64,000 nucleotides of DNA from Streptomyces taklimakanensis (GTDB lineage Bacteria; Actinomycetota; Actinomycetes; Streptomycetales; Streptomycetaceae). The position numbers were made by a program, and so were the translations under genes. The notes beneath the pieces are model-generated. The model did not search any database. It was not told the origin of the DNA and saw only the letters and a program-made list of their open reading frames with translations. This document shows, in pieces, positions 8,953 through 16,368 of this stretch (position 1 is the first letter of the stretch; each line of letters opens with the position of its first letter). The stretch spans positions 5,520,001 through 5,584,000 of the forward strand of contig NZ_WIXO01000001.1 in NCBI RefSeq assembly GCF_009709575.1. The letters run 5' to 3'.

Positions 8953-9534
8953 TCATCCGGTCGAGAGACGTCGCAGCACCGCTCCGCACCGCCGGGCGTA
9001 CAGCCGCTGGAACAGGGGGACGATCGGCCCGACGGCCCGCACCCACCACAGGTCGGGCCGGCTGAACGCCCGCACCTCCAGCCACACCGACCCGTCGCCG
9101 GCCCACTCCACGACGAACGCCTCCTCGCCGCGTTCCGGGTGGCCGGGCAGCGTCCCGTACCCGAAGCCGGCCCGCCGCGCGCCGGCCGCCGTCCACACCA
9201 CCCGGCAGGGGGCGTGGAGCCGCAGCCGTCCGACGCCCAGGCCCACCACCACGCGCACGCCCGGCTCGGCGCGCGGGGCGACGGTCGCCATCTCCACTCC
9301 CATGGCCCGGTGCATCCGCCAGGTCAGCACGGCGTCGGCGGCGGCCCGGAAGACCTCCGGACCCGACCCGAGGCGGGTGCGCACCCGCAACCTCCCGAAC
9401 CCCGGTGGGAACCGGGAGAGGTCGTCCTCGCGGGTGGCACCCGCCCCGGCGTACGTCAGGCCGGCGGTGGGGTCCTCCGTGCGGTCGTCGTCGTGATCGC
9501 CGTCGCGGTCGTCACGGTCGTCGCGGTCGTCCAT
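8953..9534 (-). CDS. DUF1990 family protein
   Basis: A 193-residue DUF1990 protein, a START-like single-domain family common in actinomycetes. Family text includes LTYAGAGATR near the start, the middle segment DAVLTWRMHRAMGV, and FGYGTLPGHPERGEEAFVVE. The N-terminus opens with three near-perfect DDR repeats encoded by a 9-nt tandem repeat (9496-9532), an acidic extension not part of the domain; translation might start further inside. No biochemical role is established for the family, and ligand binding is only inferred from the fold. Confidence 0.85.
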   Translation of the reverse strand: MDDRDDRDDRDGDHDDDRTEDPTAGLTYAGAGATREDDLSRFPPGFGRLRVRTRLGSGPEVFRAAADAVLTWRMHRAMGVEMATVAPRAEPGVRVVVGLGVGRLRLHAPCRVVWTAAGARRAGFGYGTLPGHPERGEEAFVVEWAGDGSVWLEVRAFSRPDLWWVRAVGPIVPLFQRLYARRCGAVLRRLSTG

Positions 9535-9559
9535 GGAGGCAGCGTAGGCGTCCTGCCCG

Positions 9560-11155
9560 TCACTGTCCGACCCGGCCCGGTCGGAGCGTCTTCGTGAACA
9601 GCACCGCGCCGCCCTCCTCGCGCAGTCGCACCGTCATCTCGCCGCTGTCGCCGTCGATGTCCACCTGCCCGTAGAACTGGTGACCCTCGCTCGGCGACAC
9701 GTTCCCTCGCAGGGGTGCCTTGACGAAGACCCGCTCCGGGCCGAACGTGCCGTCCAGCGCGCTCGCCGGGAAGGCGCCCGCGTTCAACGGGCCGGAGACG
9801 AACTCCCAGAAAGGCGCGAAGTCCTTGAACGCCGCCCGCTCCGGGGCGTAGTGCTGGGCCGAGGTGTGGTGCACGTCGGCGGTCAGCCACACCGTGCCCG
9901 TGATCCGCCGGTGCTTGACGAACCGCAGCAGCTCGGCGATCTGCAGCTCCCTGCCCAGCGGCGCGCCGGGGTCGCCCTGCGCCACCGCCTCCACGTTCGC
10001 GCCGTCGGAGACGACCAGCCCCAGCGGCATGTCGGAGGCGATCACCTTCCACACCGCCTGTGAGCGCGTCAGCTCGCGCTTGAGCCAGGCCAACTGCTCG
10101 GCCCCCAGCACACCCTGTGGCTCGACGGTCTCCCGACCGGGGGAGTTGGCGTTCCGGTGGGTGCGCATGTCCAGCACGAAGACGTCCAGCAGGGGGCCGT
10201 ACCGCACCACCCGGTGGATCCGGCCGTCGCGGTTGCGCCGCCGGGAGGACGGGGACAGGGGGAAGTACTCGCCGAACGCCCGTCGTGCCCGTGCCGCCAG
10301 CACGTCCACGCGTCGCTCGGTGTAGCGCTCGTCGCTCAGGATCTCCCCCGGGTACCAGTTGTTGACCACCTCGTGGTCGTCCCACTGCACGATCGAGGGC
10401 ACCCGGGCGTTGAAGCGACGCAGGGACTCCGCCATCAGGTTGTAGCGGAAGTTGCCCCGGTACTCGGCCAGCGTCTCGGCGACCTTCGCCTTCTCCTCGG
10501 TGACGAGGTTGCGCCAGACCCCGCCGTCCGGCAGCGCCACGGTCTCCGTCAGGGGGCCGTCGGCGTAGACGGTGTCCCCGCTGAAGAGGAAGAAGTCCGG
10601 CTCCAGCCGGGCCATCTCGTCGAAGATGGGGTAACCGCCCCGGTCGGGGTTGATGCCCCACCCCTGCCCCGCCAGGTCGCCCGACCAGACGAACCGCAGC
10701 CCGTCCCGGCGTCGCGCCGGGGCGGTGCGGAAGGTGCCGTACACCGGCTCGCTCGTGCGGCGCGGGTCGTCCGGGTCGGTCAGCACCACCCGGTAGCGCA
10801 CCCGCCGCCCCGGGGGCAGCCCGTGCAGCGCCGTCGTCCCGGTGAAGTCCGTGTCCGGACCGAGGAGCGGGCCGTACATCCGCCTGGGATTGCGGAAGGA
10901 CTCCGTGGTCGAGACCTCCACCAGCATCCGGGCCGGGCGGTCCGCCCGCACCCACACCAGTCCGGAGGTGGTCGTCACCTCGCCCACCTGCACGCCCCAG
11001 TCGGCGCGCGGCCGGCCGGACAGGGCCAGGGCCGGCGCCGCCGCACCCAGGGAGACGCCCGGCAGCGTCAGCGCCGTCGAGGCCGCCAGCGTGCCGCGCA
11101 GGACCGCGCGCCGGGCGGGGGCGGTGCGGACGGGCGGGGAGTCCTCTCGTGCCAT
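9560..11155 (-). CDS. phoD: Tat-exported alkaline phosphatase D (PhoD family)
   Basis: A 531-residue secreted phosphodiesterase/phosphatase of the PhoD family, which releases phosphate from nucleotides, phospholipids and teichoic-acid-like polymers. The N-terminus has a Tat signal: ARRAVLRG followed by a hydrophobic stretch ending near ALALS. PhoD metal-site segments are visible: WSGDLAGQGWG, LFSGDTVYADG, QWDDHEVVNNW and TADVHH. GGAGG lies 7 nt before ATG 11155. The 350-bp region upstream contains a GTTCACTTGCC unit resembling a PhoP-box repeat, so phosphate control is plausible but weakly supported. It is transcribed alone. Confidence 0.94.
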   Translation of the reverse strand: MAREDSPPVRTAPARRAVLRGTLAASTALTLPGVSLGAAAPALALSGRPRADWGVQVGEVTTTSGLVWVRADRPARMLVEVSTTESFRNPRRMYGPLLGPDTDFTGTTALHGLPPGRRVRYRVVLTDPDDPRRTSEPVYGTFRTAPARRRDGLRFVWSGDLAGQGWGINPDRGGYPIFDEMARLEPDFFLFSGDTVYADGPLTETVALPDGGVWRNLVTEEKAKVAETLAEYRGNFRYNLMAESLRRFNARVPSIVQWDDHEVVNNWYPGEILSDERYTERRVDVLAARARRAFGEYFPLSPSSRRRNRDGRIHRVVRYGPLLDVFVLDMRTHRNANSPGRETVEPQGVLGAEQLAWLKRELTRSQAVWKVIASDMPLGLVVSDGANVEAVAQGDPGAPLGRELQIAELLRFVKHRRITGTVWLTADVHHTSAQHYAPERAAFKDFAPFWEFVSGPLNAGAFPASALDGTFGPERVFVKAPLRGNVSPSEGHQFYGQVDIDGDSGEMTVRLREEGGAVLFTKTLRPGRVGQ

Positions 11156-11267
11156 GGACGGACCTCCGGAAGATCGGTGGATCGGCAGTCGTACGGGCGT
11201 CCATGGTGGCGATCCTCGGGGAACGCCGTGACGGGCGGCAGGCGAGCGAAGAGCGACGTGAAAATGA

Positions 11268-11281
11268 CAAGTTCACTTGCC
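11268..11281. promoter_or_regulatory. Possible single PhoP-box unit / small palindrome upstream of phoD
   Basis: GTTCACTTGCC (11271-11281, plus strand) matches the 11-nt PhoP direct-repeat unit of streptomycetes, as I recall it (GKTCAYYYRSG), at 10 of 11 positions. The adjacent 11-mers fit poorly, so a full tandem box is not visible. The same bases form a palindrome CAAGT-TC-ACTTG at 11268-11279. It lies about 115 bp before the phoD start. The remainder of the 11156-11507 gap shows no gene. Confidence 0.3.
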
Positions 11282-11507
11282 ACTCGAACAGCATGCCGCT
11301 TGCTTGACCGGAATCGTCCAAATGTGCCCGGTGCGGGTGACATGGTGCGTAACCTCTCCGTCACCACAGCGCCGTCGGGCCGCCGGCGGGCGCGTCCGCA
11401 CGCTGCGCGGGAGGGCGGTGGGAGGGGACCGCCGTTCCCGTGTCCCGCGGGCACCGCGCCGACTGTGCGAAGGGCCGACTGTGCCGAAGGGCCGGAGGGG
11501 CCGGAAG

Positions 11508-12365
11508 TCAGCCGATGGTCTCCAGGATCACCCGCGCCACCAGTGCCGGGTCGTCGTTCATCGGCACGTGCCCGCACCCCGGCAGCCGCACCAGCCGGGC
11601 GCCGGGGATCGACCGCTTGGCCCGCACCCCCTGCCGGGGGAACAGCAGCCGGTCACCGGCCCCCCAGGCGATGGTGACGGGGACGTCCGGCACGTCCGCG
11701 GCGTACGACGCCCCGTTCCCCGCGCGGCTCCCCGCGCGCCCGGCGGTCAGCGTCGCCTCGAAGCCGGGCGCCTCACGCAGCGCGCGCGTCTCGGCGACCA
11801 CCGCCTCGGGCGAGCGGCGGCCGGGACGGGCGTAGATGGTGCCGGTCAGCGCGGCCCGGCCGACCGCGCTGCGCGCCATCTGCTCGACCACCGGCTGGGG
11901 GAGGGCCCTGGCGCCGGCCCGCATCCCGGTCAGCACGGCGAAGGCGTAGCGTCGCTCCGGTTCGGTCCAGAAACCGGCGGGGGACAGGGCGGTCACCGAC
12001 CGGGCGTGGCCGCGACGGCCCAGCTCCAGGGCGAGCAGGCCGCCGAGCGAGTTGCCCACCACGTGCGGGCGGTCCAGTCCCAGTTCGGTGAAGACCTCCG
12101 CCAGCAACGGCACCAGCGCGGCGTGGTCGTGCGGCATCCCGTCCGGCAGCGCGGGCGACTCGCCGAATCCCGGCAGGTCCAGCGCCACGACCTCGTGCGA
12201 GGCGGCGAGGATGCCCGTCACCGGCTCCCATGCCTGCCGGTGATGACCGATGCCGTGCAGCAGGACCACCGGCTCCCCGCGGCCGTGCCGTTCGTAGGCG
12301 ACCGTGAACGCCGGACGGCCGACGGGCGAGACGCGGACGAACGAGGTCTGTGAGGGTGCGGACAT
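11508..12365 (-). CDS. Alpha/beta-hydrolase
   Basis: A 285-residue alpha/beta-hydrolase fold enzyme. The oxyanion motif is LLHGIGHHRQAW, the nucleophile elbow is VVGNSLGGLLALE (Ser in G-N-S-L-G), the acid is probably Asp in AWGAGDRLLFP, and the catalytic His lies in GCGHVPMND near the C-terminus, giving a complete triad. No signal peptide is present, so it is cytoplasmic. GGGAGA precedes ATG 12365 by about 6 nt. The substrate is unknown; resemblance is to small esterases and epoxide-hydrolase-like proteins. It follows the SDR gene at 12540 in the same direction after 174 bp. Confidence 0.88.
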   Translation of the reverse strand: MSAPSQTSFVRVSPVGRPAFTVAYERHGRGEPVVLLHGIGHHRQAWEPVTGILAASHEVVALDLPGFGESPALPDGMPHDHAALVPLLAEVFTELGLDRPHVVGNSLGGLLALELGRRGHARSVTALSPAGFWTEPERRYAFAVLTGMRAGARALPQPVVEQMARSAVGRAALTGTIYARPGRRSPEAVVAETRALREAPGFEATLTAGRAGSRAGNGASYAADVPDVPVTIAWGAGDRLLFPRQGVRAKRSIPGARLVRLPGCGHVPMNDDPALVARVILETIG

Positions 12366-12539
12366 ACTGCTCTCCCAGCGAACACGGACGGCGTCGAGTC
12401 GACGGAACCGGGCGGTTCGTGGACACTCTGTCAGCAGCCGGTCGGTCGGGAAAGAGGGCCCGGGACCGTCCCGCCGTCCGTGCCGCGCCCCGGTGCCCTC
12501 CGGGGGAACGGCGCGGCACGCAGCGGGCGGCGTCGAACG

Positions 12540-13289
12540 TCACAGCCCGCCGCTCACCCGCAGCACCGCACCCGTGGTGTACGACGCCTCCGGTGACAGC
12601 AGCCAGGCGACCGCTCCCGCCACCTCCTCCGGCTCCCCGGGGCGACCCATCGGAATGACCTCGGCCTTGCGCCACGGCCGTTCCGGATCGCCCATGGCGG
12701 CGTGGACGTCGGTGAGGACCGTCCCGGGCTGCACGGAGTTCACCCGCACTCCCTCCGGGCCCAACTCCTTGGCCAACCCCACCGTCAGGGCGTCCACCGC
12801 CGCCTTGGTCGCGGCGTAGTGGACGTACTCCCCGGGGCTGCCGAGCGTCGCCGCGCACGAGGAGATCGTGACGATCGCGCCGCCGCCTCCGCCGTGGCGC
12901 GTGGACATCGACAGGGCCGCCCGCCGCGCGCACAGCAGCGTTCCCACGACGTTGACGTCCACCACCCGGCGCATCACCTCCGTGGGGGTCTCGGTGAAGC
13001 GCCCCAGCGGCCCGGTGATCCCGGCGTTGAGGACCGCGCCCGTGACCGGCCCCAGCCGCCCGGCGGCCTCCTCGAAGAAGGCGTCGACCTCGGCCTCCGA
13101 CCCGACGTCCAACCGTACGGCGACCGCTTCGCGTCCCTCGGCCCGCACCGCCTCGACCGTGGCCTCGGCCGCGTCCCGCGAACGTTCGTAGCCGACGGCC
13201 ACGTCGTGTCCGGCCCGCGCCAACCGCCGTGCGACCGCCGCTCCGATGCCGCGACTGGCACCGGTGACCACCGTCACCCGTCGTTCCAT
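12540..13289 (-). CDS. Short-chain dehydrogenase/reductase (FabG-like)
   Basis: A complete 249-residue classical SDR. The cofactor motif TGASRGIGAAVARRLA is at residues about 9-24, with NAG at ADxNAG position (VLNAGITG), catalytic Ser in ISSCAATLGSPGEY, and Tyr/Lys in YAATKAAVDALTVGLAKELG. The tail ends in the usual TGAVLRVSGGL. It should be an NAD(P)H-dependent oxidoreductase of unknown substrate; FabG proper is only one option. It is divergent from the GntR regulator at 13500 across 210 bp that holds a clear palindrome, suggesting the regulator may control it. Confidence 0.9.
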   Translation of the reverse strand: MERRVTVVTGASRGIGAAVARRLARAGHDVAVGYERSRDAAEATVEAVRAEGREAVAVRLDVGSEAEVDAFFEEAAGRLGPVTGAVLNAGITGPLGRFTETPTEVMRRVVDVNVVGTLLCARRAALSMSTRHGGGGGAIVTISSCAATLGSPGEYVHYAATKAAVDALTVGLAKELGPEGVRVNSVQPGTVLTDVHAAMGDPERPWRKAEVIPMGRPGEPEEVAGAVAWLLSPEASYTTGAVLRVSGGL

Positions 13290-13372
13290 CCCCGCCCCCG
13301 TCCTTCCGTAGAGGTCCCGGCCGGCCGTCCACCGGTCGGTGTGTGGCATGCCCGGCACGGTAGCGAGGGGGA

Positions 13373-13408
13373 TTGGTCTTGACCAAGTGGGGCGCGGCTC
13401 CCTATCGT
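13373..13408 (+). promoter_or_regulatory. Promoter of the GntR gene with overlapping DasR-like palindrome
   Basis: TTGGTC-TT-GACCAA (13373-13386) is a perfect palindrome whose core TGGTCTTGACCA differs at one base from the DasR operator core TGGTCTAGACCA. A -35-like TTGACC (13379-13384) lies inside its right half, with a -10-like TATCGT (13403-13408) after an 18-bp spacer. Binding here would block transcription of the GntR gene. The hexamer match and palindrome are seen directly; binding by this GntR protein is inferred. Confidence 0.6.
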
Positions 13409-13499
13409 CCCCATACGAAACAACCTTTAAAAAACAAGCGCGCATAAACCCCGTCGGGGCACGGACCCCGGCGGGAGACGGTGACTGCGGAGGCACAGG

Positions 13500-14243
13500 G
13501 TGGGGACCACGCAACTGGAGACGGTGCCGGAGCCGAAGTACTGGCACCTCAAGACCGTGCTGGCGAAAGCGCTCGACTCGGAGTTCGCGGTGGGGGAGGT
13601 CCTGCCGAACGAACGCGAGCTCGCCGCCCGTTTCGGCGTCGCCCGCGCCACCCTCCGCCAGGCCCTGGAACAGCTGGAGCTGGAGGGACGCCTCCAGCGT
13701 CGCCGCGGGGTCGGCACCACCGTCGCCCCGCCGCGCGTCGGCGTCGACGTGGGGCCCGCGCACCACAGTTGGCCGGGCGCTCAGGGGGACGCCTGGCAGA
13801 CCGAGGGCTGTGAGACGACCGTCCCCCCGGCCGCGGTGGCCCGGGCCCTGGGCACGGCGGACGACCACGCGGTCCACGTCGTCCACCGCGTCCGCACGGT
13901 CCACGGTCAGGCGGTCGCCACCGAGCTGCTGTACGTACCGGCCGCCTCGGTGCCCGGACTGTCCGGCATCGAGACCGACGCCGGCACCGCCCGTGGCCGA
14001 GCCGTCCTGCGCGAGCTGAACCGCCTCGAACTCGGCGGTCAGGAGCGGGCCGTGGAGCTGGGCTCGGCCCGCGCCGAGGACGCCAGGCGACTGGACAGGC
14101 TGCCCGGCTCGCCCGTCCTCGTCGTCACCACCCGCTACCTCGCCGCCGGCGGGACCGCGGCGGTGGCCGTCGCCACCTACCGCGCCGACACCTGCCGCCT
14201 CACCTTCGGCGACTCCGGCGCGGTCTCCCTGCTGGCGAGCTGA
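13500..14243 (+). CDS. GntR/HutC family regulator (DasR-like)
   Basis: A 247-residue GntR-family repressor. The N-terminal winged helix-turn-helix is unmistakable (LPNERELAARFGVARATLRQ, then ALEQLELEGRLQRRRGVGT). The C-terminal half is the UTRA ligand domain, which in DasR binds amino-sugar phosphates. The opening PKYWHLKTVLAKAL resembles the PKYYRLKKHL opening of DasR, but the ligand domain diverges, so I do not assign the dasR symbol. GTG 13500 follows GGAGG by about 7 nt. Its promoter contains a DasR-type palindrome, consistent with autoregulation. It converges on a ROK regulator. Confidence 0.88.
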   Translation: MGTTQLETVPEPKYWHLKTVLAKALDSEFAVGEVLPNERELAARFGVARATLRQALEQLELEGRLQRRRGVGTTVAPPRVGVDVGPAHHSWPGAQGDAWQTEGCETTVPPAAVARALGTADDHAVHVVHRVRTVHGQAVATELLYVPAASVPGLSGIETDAGTARGRAVLRELNRLELGGQERAVELGSARAEDARRLDRLPGSPVLVVTTRYLAAGGTAAVAVATYRADTCRLTFGDSGAVSLLAS

Positions 14244-14275
14244 GCGGAACGGTCGGTGACCGGTGCGCCCCGTGT

Positions 14276-14293
14276 CGCCCCCGGCCCGGGGCG
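14276..14293. terminator. Candidate terminator hairpin between convergent regulators
   Basis: CGCCCC and GGGGCG form a 6-bp stem with a 6-nt loop at 14276-14293, in the 78-bp gap between the convergent 3' ends of the GntR and ROK genes. Imperfect outer pairing extends it on both sides. There is no T-run, which is usual in this lineage. Moderate support only. Confidence 0.4.
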
Positions 14294-14321
14294 GCGGGCG
14301 CGACGCGTCGGGGCGTCCCGG

Positions 14322-15494
14322 TCAGACCGTTCCCTCCACCTCGAACAGCTCCTCCTCGACGTGGCCGAGCGCCAGCCGCAGCGCACCGGTGGCGATGGCC
14401 TCGCCGCCCAGCCGTGACAGCGTCACCCGCGGTGGACGCAGGCAGTAGCGCTCCAGCTCGCGGCGGAGCGGGGCCAACACCCCGTCCAGCCCGGTGGCCC
14501 AACCACCGACGACCACCAGCTCCGGGTCCAGGGCCAACACCAGCGCGGCCACGTCGTGCACCAACCGGCGGATGAACCGCTCCACGGCCTGCCGTGCCCG
14601 CTCGTCCCCTCCCCGCGCCAGGGCGAACACCCGCGCCACCGCGGCCTCGTCCAGCGGGTGCAGTGGCTCGCCGGTCGTGGACAGCAGGTGTTCCGGAGTG
14701 GCCTCCCGCCCCAACAGGTGGAGGGCGCCGATCTCACCGGCCGCGCCGCCGAACCCCCGGTGCAGCCGTCCGCCGATCAGGGAGCCGGCTCCCGGGCTCA
14801 ACCCGGCCAGGACGAACACCACGTCGTCGGAGCCGGTGGCCGCGCCCACCCAGTGTTCGGCCAGCACGGCGGCGTTCGCGTCGTTCTCCACCAGCACCGG
14901 GCAGCGGAACGAGCGCCGCAGCCGCTCGCCCAGCGGCAACCCCGTCCAGCCCGGCAGCGCGGTGCACAACCGCACCGTTCCGCCGGTCTCCACGATCCCG
15001 GGACTGCCCACCCCCACCGCGCGCAGGGTGCTGCGCGGCACCTCGCAACCGCGCAACAGCTCGGAGACCACTCCCCGCACCCGCTCCAGCCGCTCGTCGG
15101 CCGAGGCCTGCTCGGAGACCTCACGGGCGACCGCGCCCAGCCGTTCCCCGGCCAGGTCGGCCAGGACGGCGGCCACCCGGTGCGGCCCGATCTCCACCCC
15201 GAGCAGATGGCCGGCCTCGGCGCGGAAACGGTAGCGGCGCGCCGGACGCCCCTGCCGCCGTACGTCACCGGGGGAGGCGGCCACCTCGGCGACCAGCCCC
15301 GCGTCCACCAACTGCTCCACCACGCCCTCGACCGTGGGCCGGGACAACTCCGTGGCCTGGGCCAGGTCCGACAGTGTCGGCGCGCCCTCGGCGGCGCGCA
15401 ACGCGCGCAGGACGACGGTGGAGTTGATCCTGCGCAGCAGGGATGGGTCCCTGCCGGTGAGCCGCCCCAACGTCCGCCTCCCCGGGAAGTGCAC
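14322..15494 (-). CDS. ROK-family transcriptional regulator
   Basis: A 390-residue ROK protein with an N-terminal winged helix (TLSDLAQATELSRPTVEGVV) and a sugar-kinase-like ROK domain. ROK landmarks are GVEIGPHRVAAVLADLAGE, VGSPGIVE, VENDANAAVLAEHW and the GGAAGEIGALHLLG region. The zinc motif CxCGxxGCxE expected after GEIG is absent; the stretch reads LLGREATPEHLL instead. The kinase-type domain therefore probably senses a sugar without zinc-dependent architecture or phosphorylation. The in-frame start is GTG 15494; a palindrome covers the sequence just upstream, suggesting autoregulation. Confidence 0.9.
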   Translation of the reverse strand: MHFPGRRTLGRLTGRDPSLLRRINSTVVLRALRAAEGAPTLSDLAQATELSRPTVEGVVEQLVDAGLVAEVAASPGDVRRQGRPARRYRFRAEAGHLLGVEIGPHRVAAVLADLAGERLGAVAREVSEQASADERLERVRGVVSELLRGCEVPRSTLRAVGVGSPGIVETGGTVRLCTALPGWTGLPLGERLRRSFRCPVLVENDANAAVLAEHWVGAATGSDDVVFVLAGLSPGAGSLIGGRLHRGFGGAAGEIGALHLLGREATPEHLLSTTGEPLHPLDEAAVARVFALARGGDERARQAVERFIRRLVHDVAALVLALDPELVVVGGWATGLDGVLAPLRRELERYCLRPPRVTLSRLGGEAIATGALRLALGHVEEELFEVEGTV

Positions 15495-15499
15495 ATCTG

Positions 15500-15520
15500 T
15501 CGCCGGATCGTATCCGGCGA
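15500..15520 (-). promoter_or_regulatory. Palindromic operator over the likely -10 of the ROK gene
   Basis: TCGCCGGAT-CGT-ATCCGGCGA is a perfect inverted repeat with 9-bp arms. On the minus strand its centre reads TACGAT, a good -10 hexamer, and the ROK start codon lies about a dozen bases further on, with no ribosome site between. This fits a leaderless promoter under its own product's control. The palindrome is seen; the regulator identity is inferred from position. Confidence 0.55.
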
Positions 15521-15677
15521 GCGGGGCGGGGGCGAGAGCCGGGGAGCGGAGATCGGGACGGAGGACGGCGGAGGGGGAGCGTCGAGGCCGGCGAGGAGGA
15601 GCGCGGGGCAGGCCGCGGCCGACGCGCGGGCGGTGGCCGCCGCGCCCCGCCGGTGCCGCCCCACGGGCGGGCGACCG

Positions 15678-16292
15678 TCAGACCGGACCGCCGGACGCGG
15701 CGGCGCGCAACCGGCCGAACTCCTCGGCCATCGTCTCCAGCGTCCAGTGGGCGTTGAGTCCGCTGGGGTTGGGCAGCACCCAGACCCGGGTGTCGCCGAT
15801 CGCCGCCTCCTGTGGGCCGATCCGCGCCTTCCGGTCCCCGAAGGCCACCCGGTAGGCGGTCACACCCACCACCGCCAGCCAGGCCGGACGCAACCGCGCC
15901 ACCTTCTCCGTCAGCACCCGGCCGCCCTCGCGGAACTCCTCGGTGGTCAACTCGTCGGCGCGGGCGGTGGGCCGGGGGGAGATGTTGGTGATGCCCAGCC
16001 CGTAGGAGAGCAGTTCGCCCTGTTCGGAGGGCTTCAGCCGCCGGGGAGTGAAGCCGGAGGCGTGCAGCACCGGCCAGAAACGATTGCCCGGGTGGGCGAA
16101 GTGGTGGCCCAGCCGGGCGGTCGTCAGACCGGGGTTGATCCCGCAGAACAGCACGCGCAGCCCCTCGGCCACCACGTCCGGGACGGTGCGGGCGCGCAGC
16201 TCCTCCATCTCGGCCCCGGACACGGCCCCCTCCGACTCTCCCGGCATGTTCCTCGGCACGGCTCTCCCGATGATCACTCGACGGTCACCCAC
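15678..16292 (-). CDS. mug: G/U mismatch-specific DNA glycosylase (Mug)
   Basis: A 204-residue member of the Mug/TDG branch of the uracil-DNA glycosylase superfamily, which removes uracil or ethenocytosine opposite guanine. The active-site loop LFCGINPGLTTARLGHHFAH is typical, followed by PGNRFWPVLHASG and the second motif VLPNPSGLNAHW. E. coli Mug is 168 residues; the extra length is at both ends. GTG 16292 is chosen because AAGGAG lies 5 nt upstream, whereas the internal ATG codons (16247, 16208) have weaker sites. It is co-directional with purB, 76 bp downstream of it. Confidence 0.92.
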   Translation of the reverse strand: MGDRRVIIGRAVPRNMPGESEGAVSGAEMEELRARTVPDVVAEGLRVLFCGINPGLTTARLGHHFAHPGNRFWPVLHASGFTPRRLKPSEQGELLSYGLGITNISPRPTARADELTTEEFREGGRVLTEKVARLRPAWLAVVGVTAYRVAFGDRKARIGPQEAAIGDTRVWVLPNPSGLNAHWTLETMAEEFGRLRAAASGGPV

Positions 16293-16368
16293 GGGGTCTC
16301 CTTCCCGGAAGGACCGGGGACAGTCGGGCCGGCCGGGGAGGGAGACCCGCGCGGGAGCCGTGGAGACG

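Noticed and set aside
13290-13904. Upstream extension of the SDR frame into the GntR gene
   Set aside because: It would overlap a convincing GntR gene and lies before the TGASRGIG start; the true start is ATG 13289.
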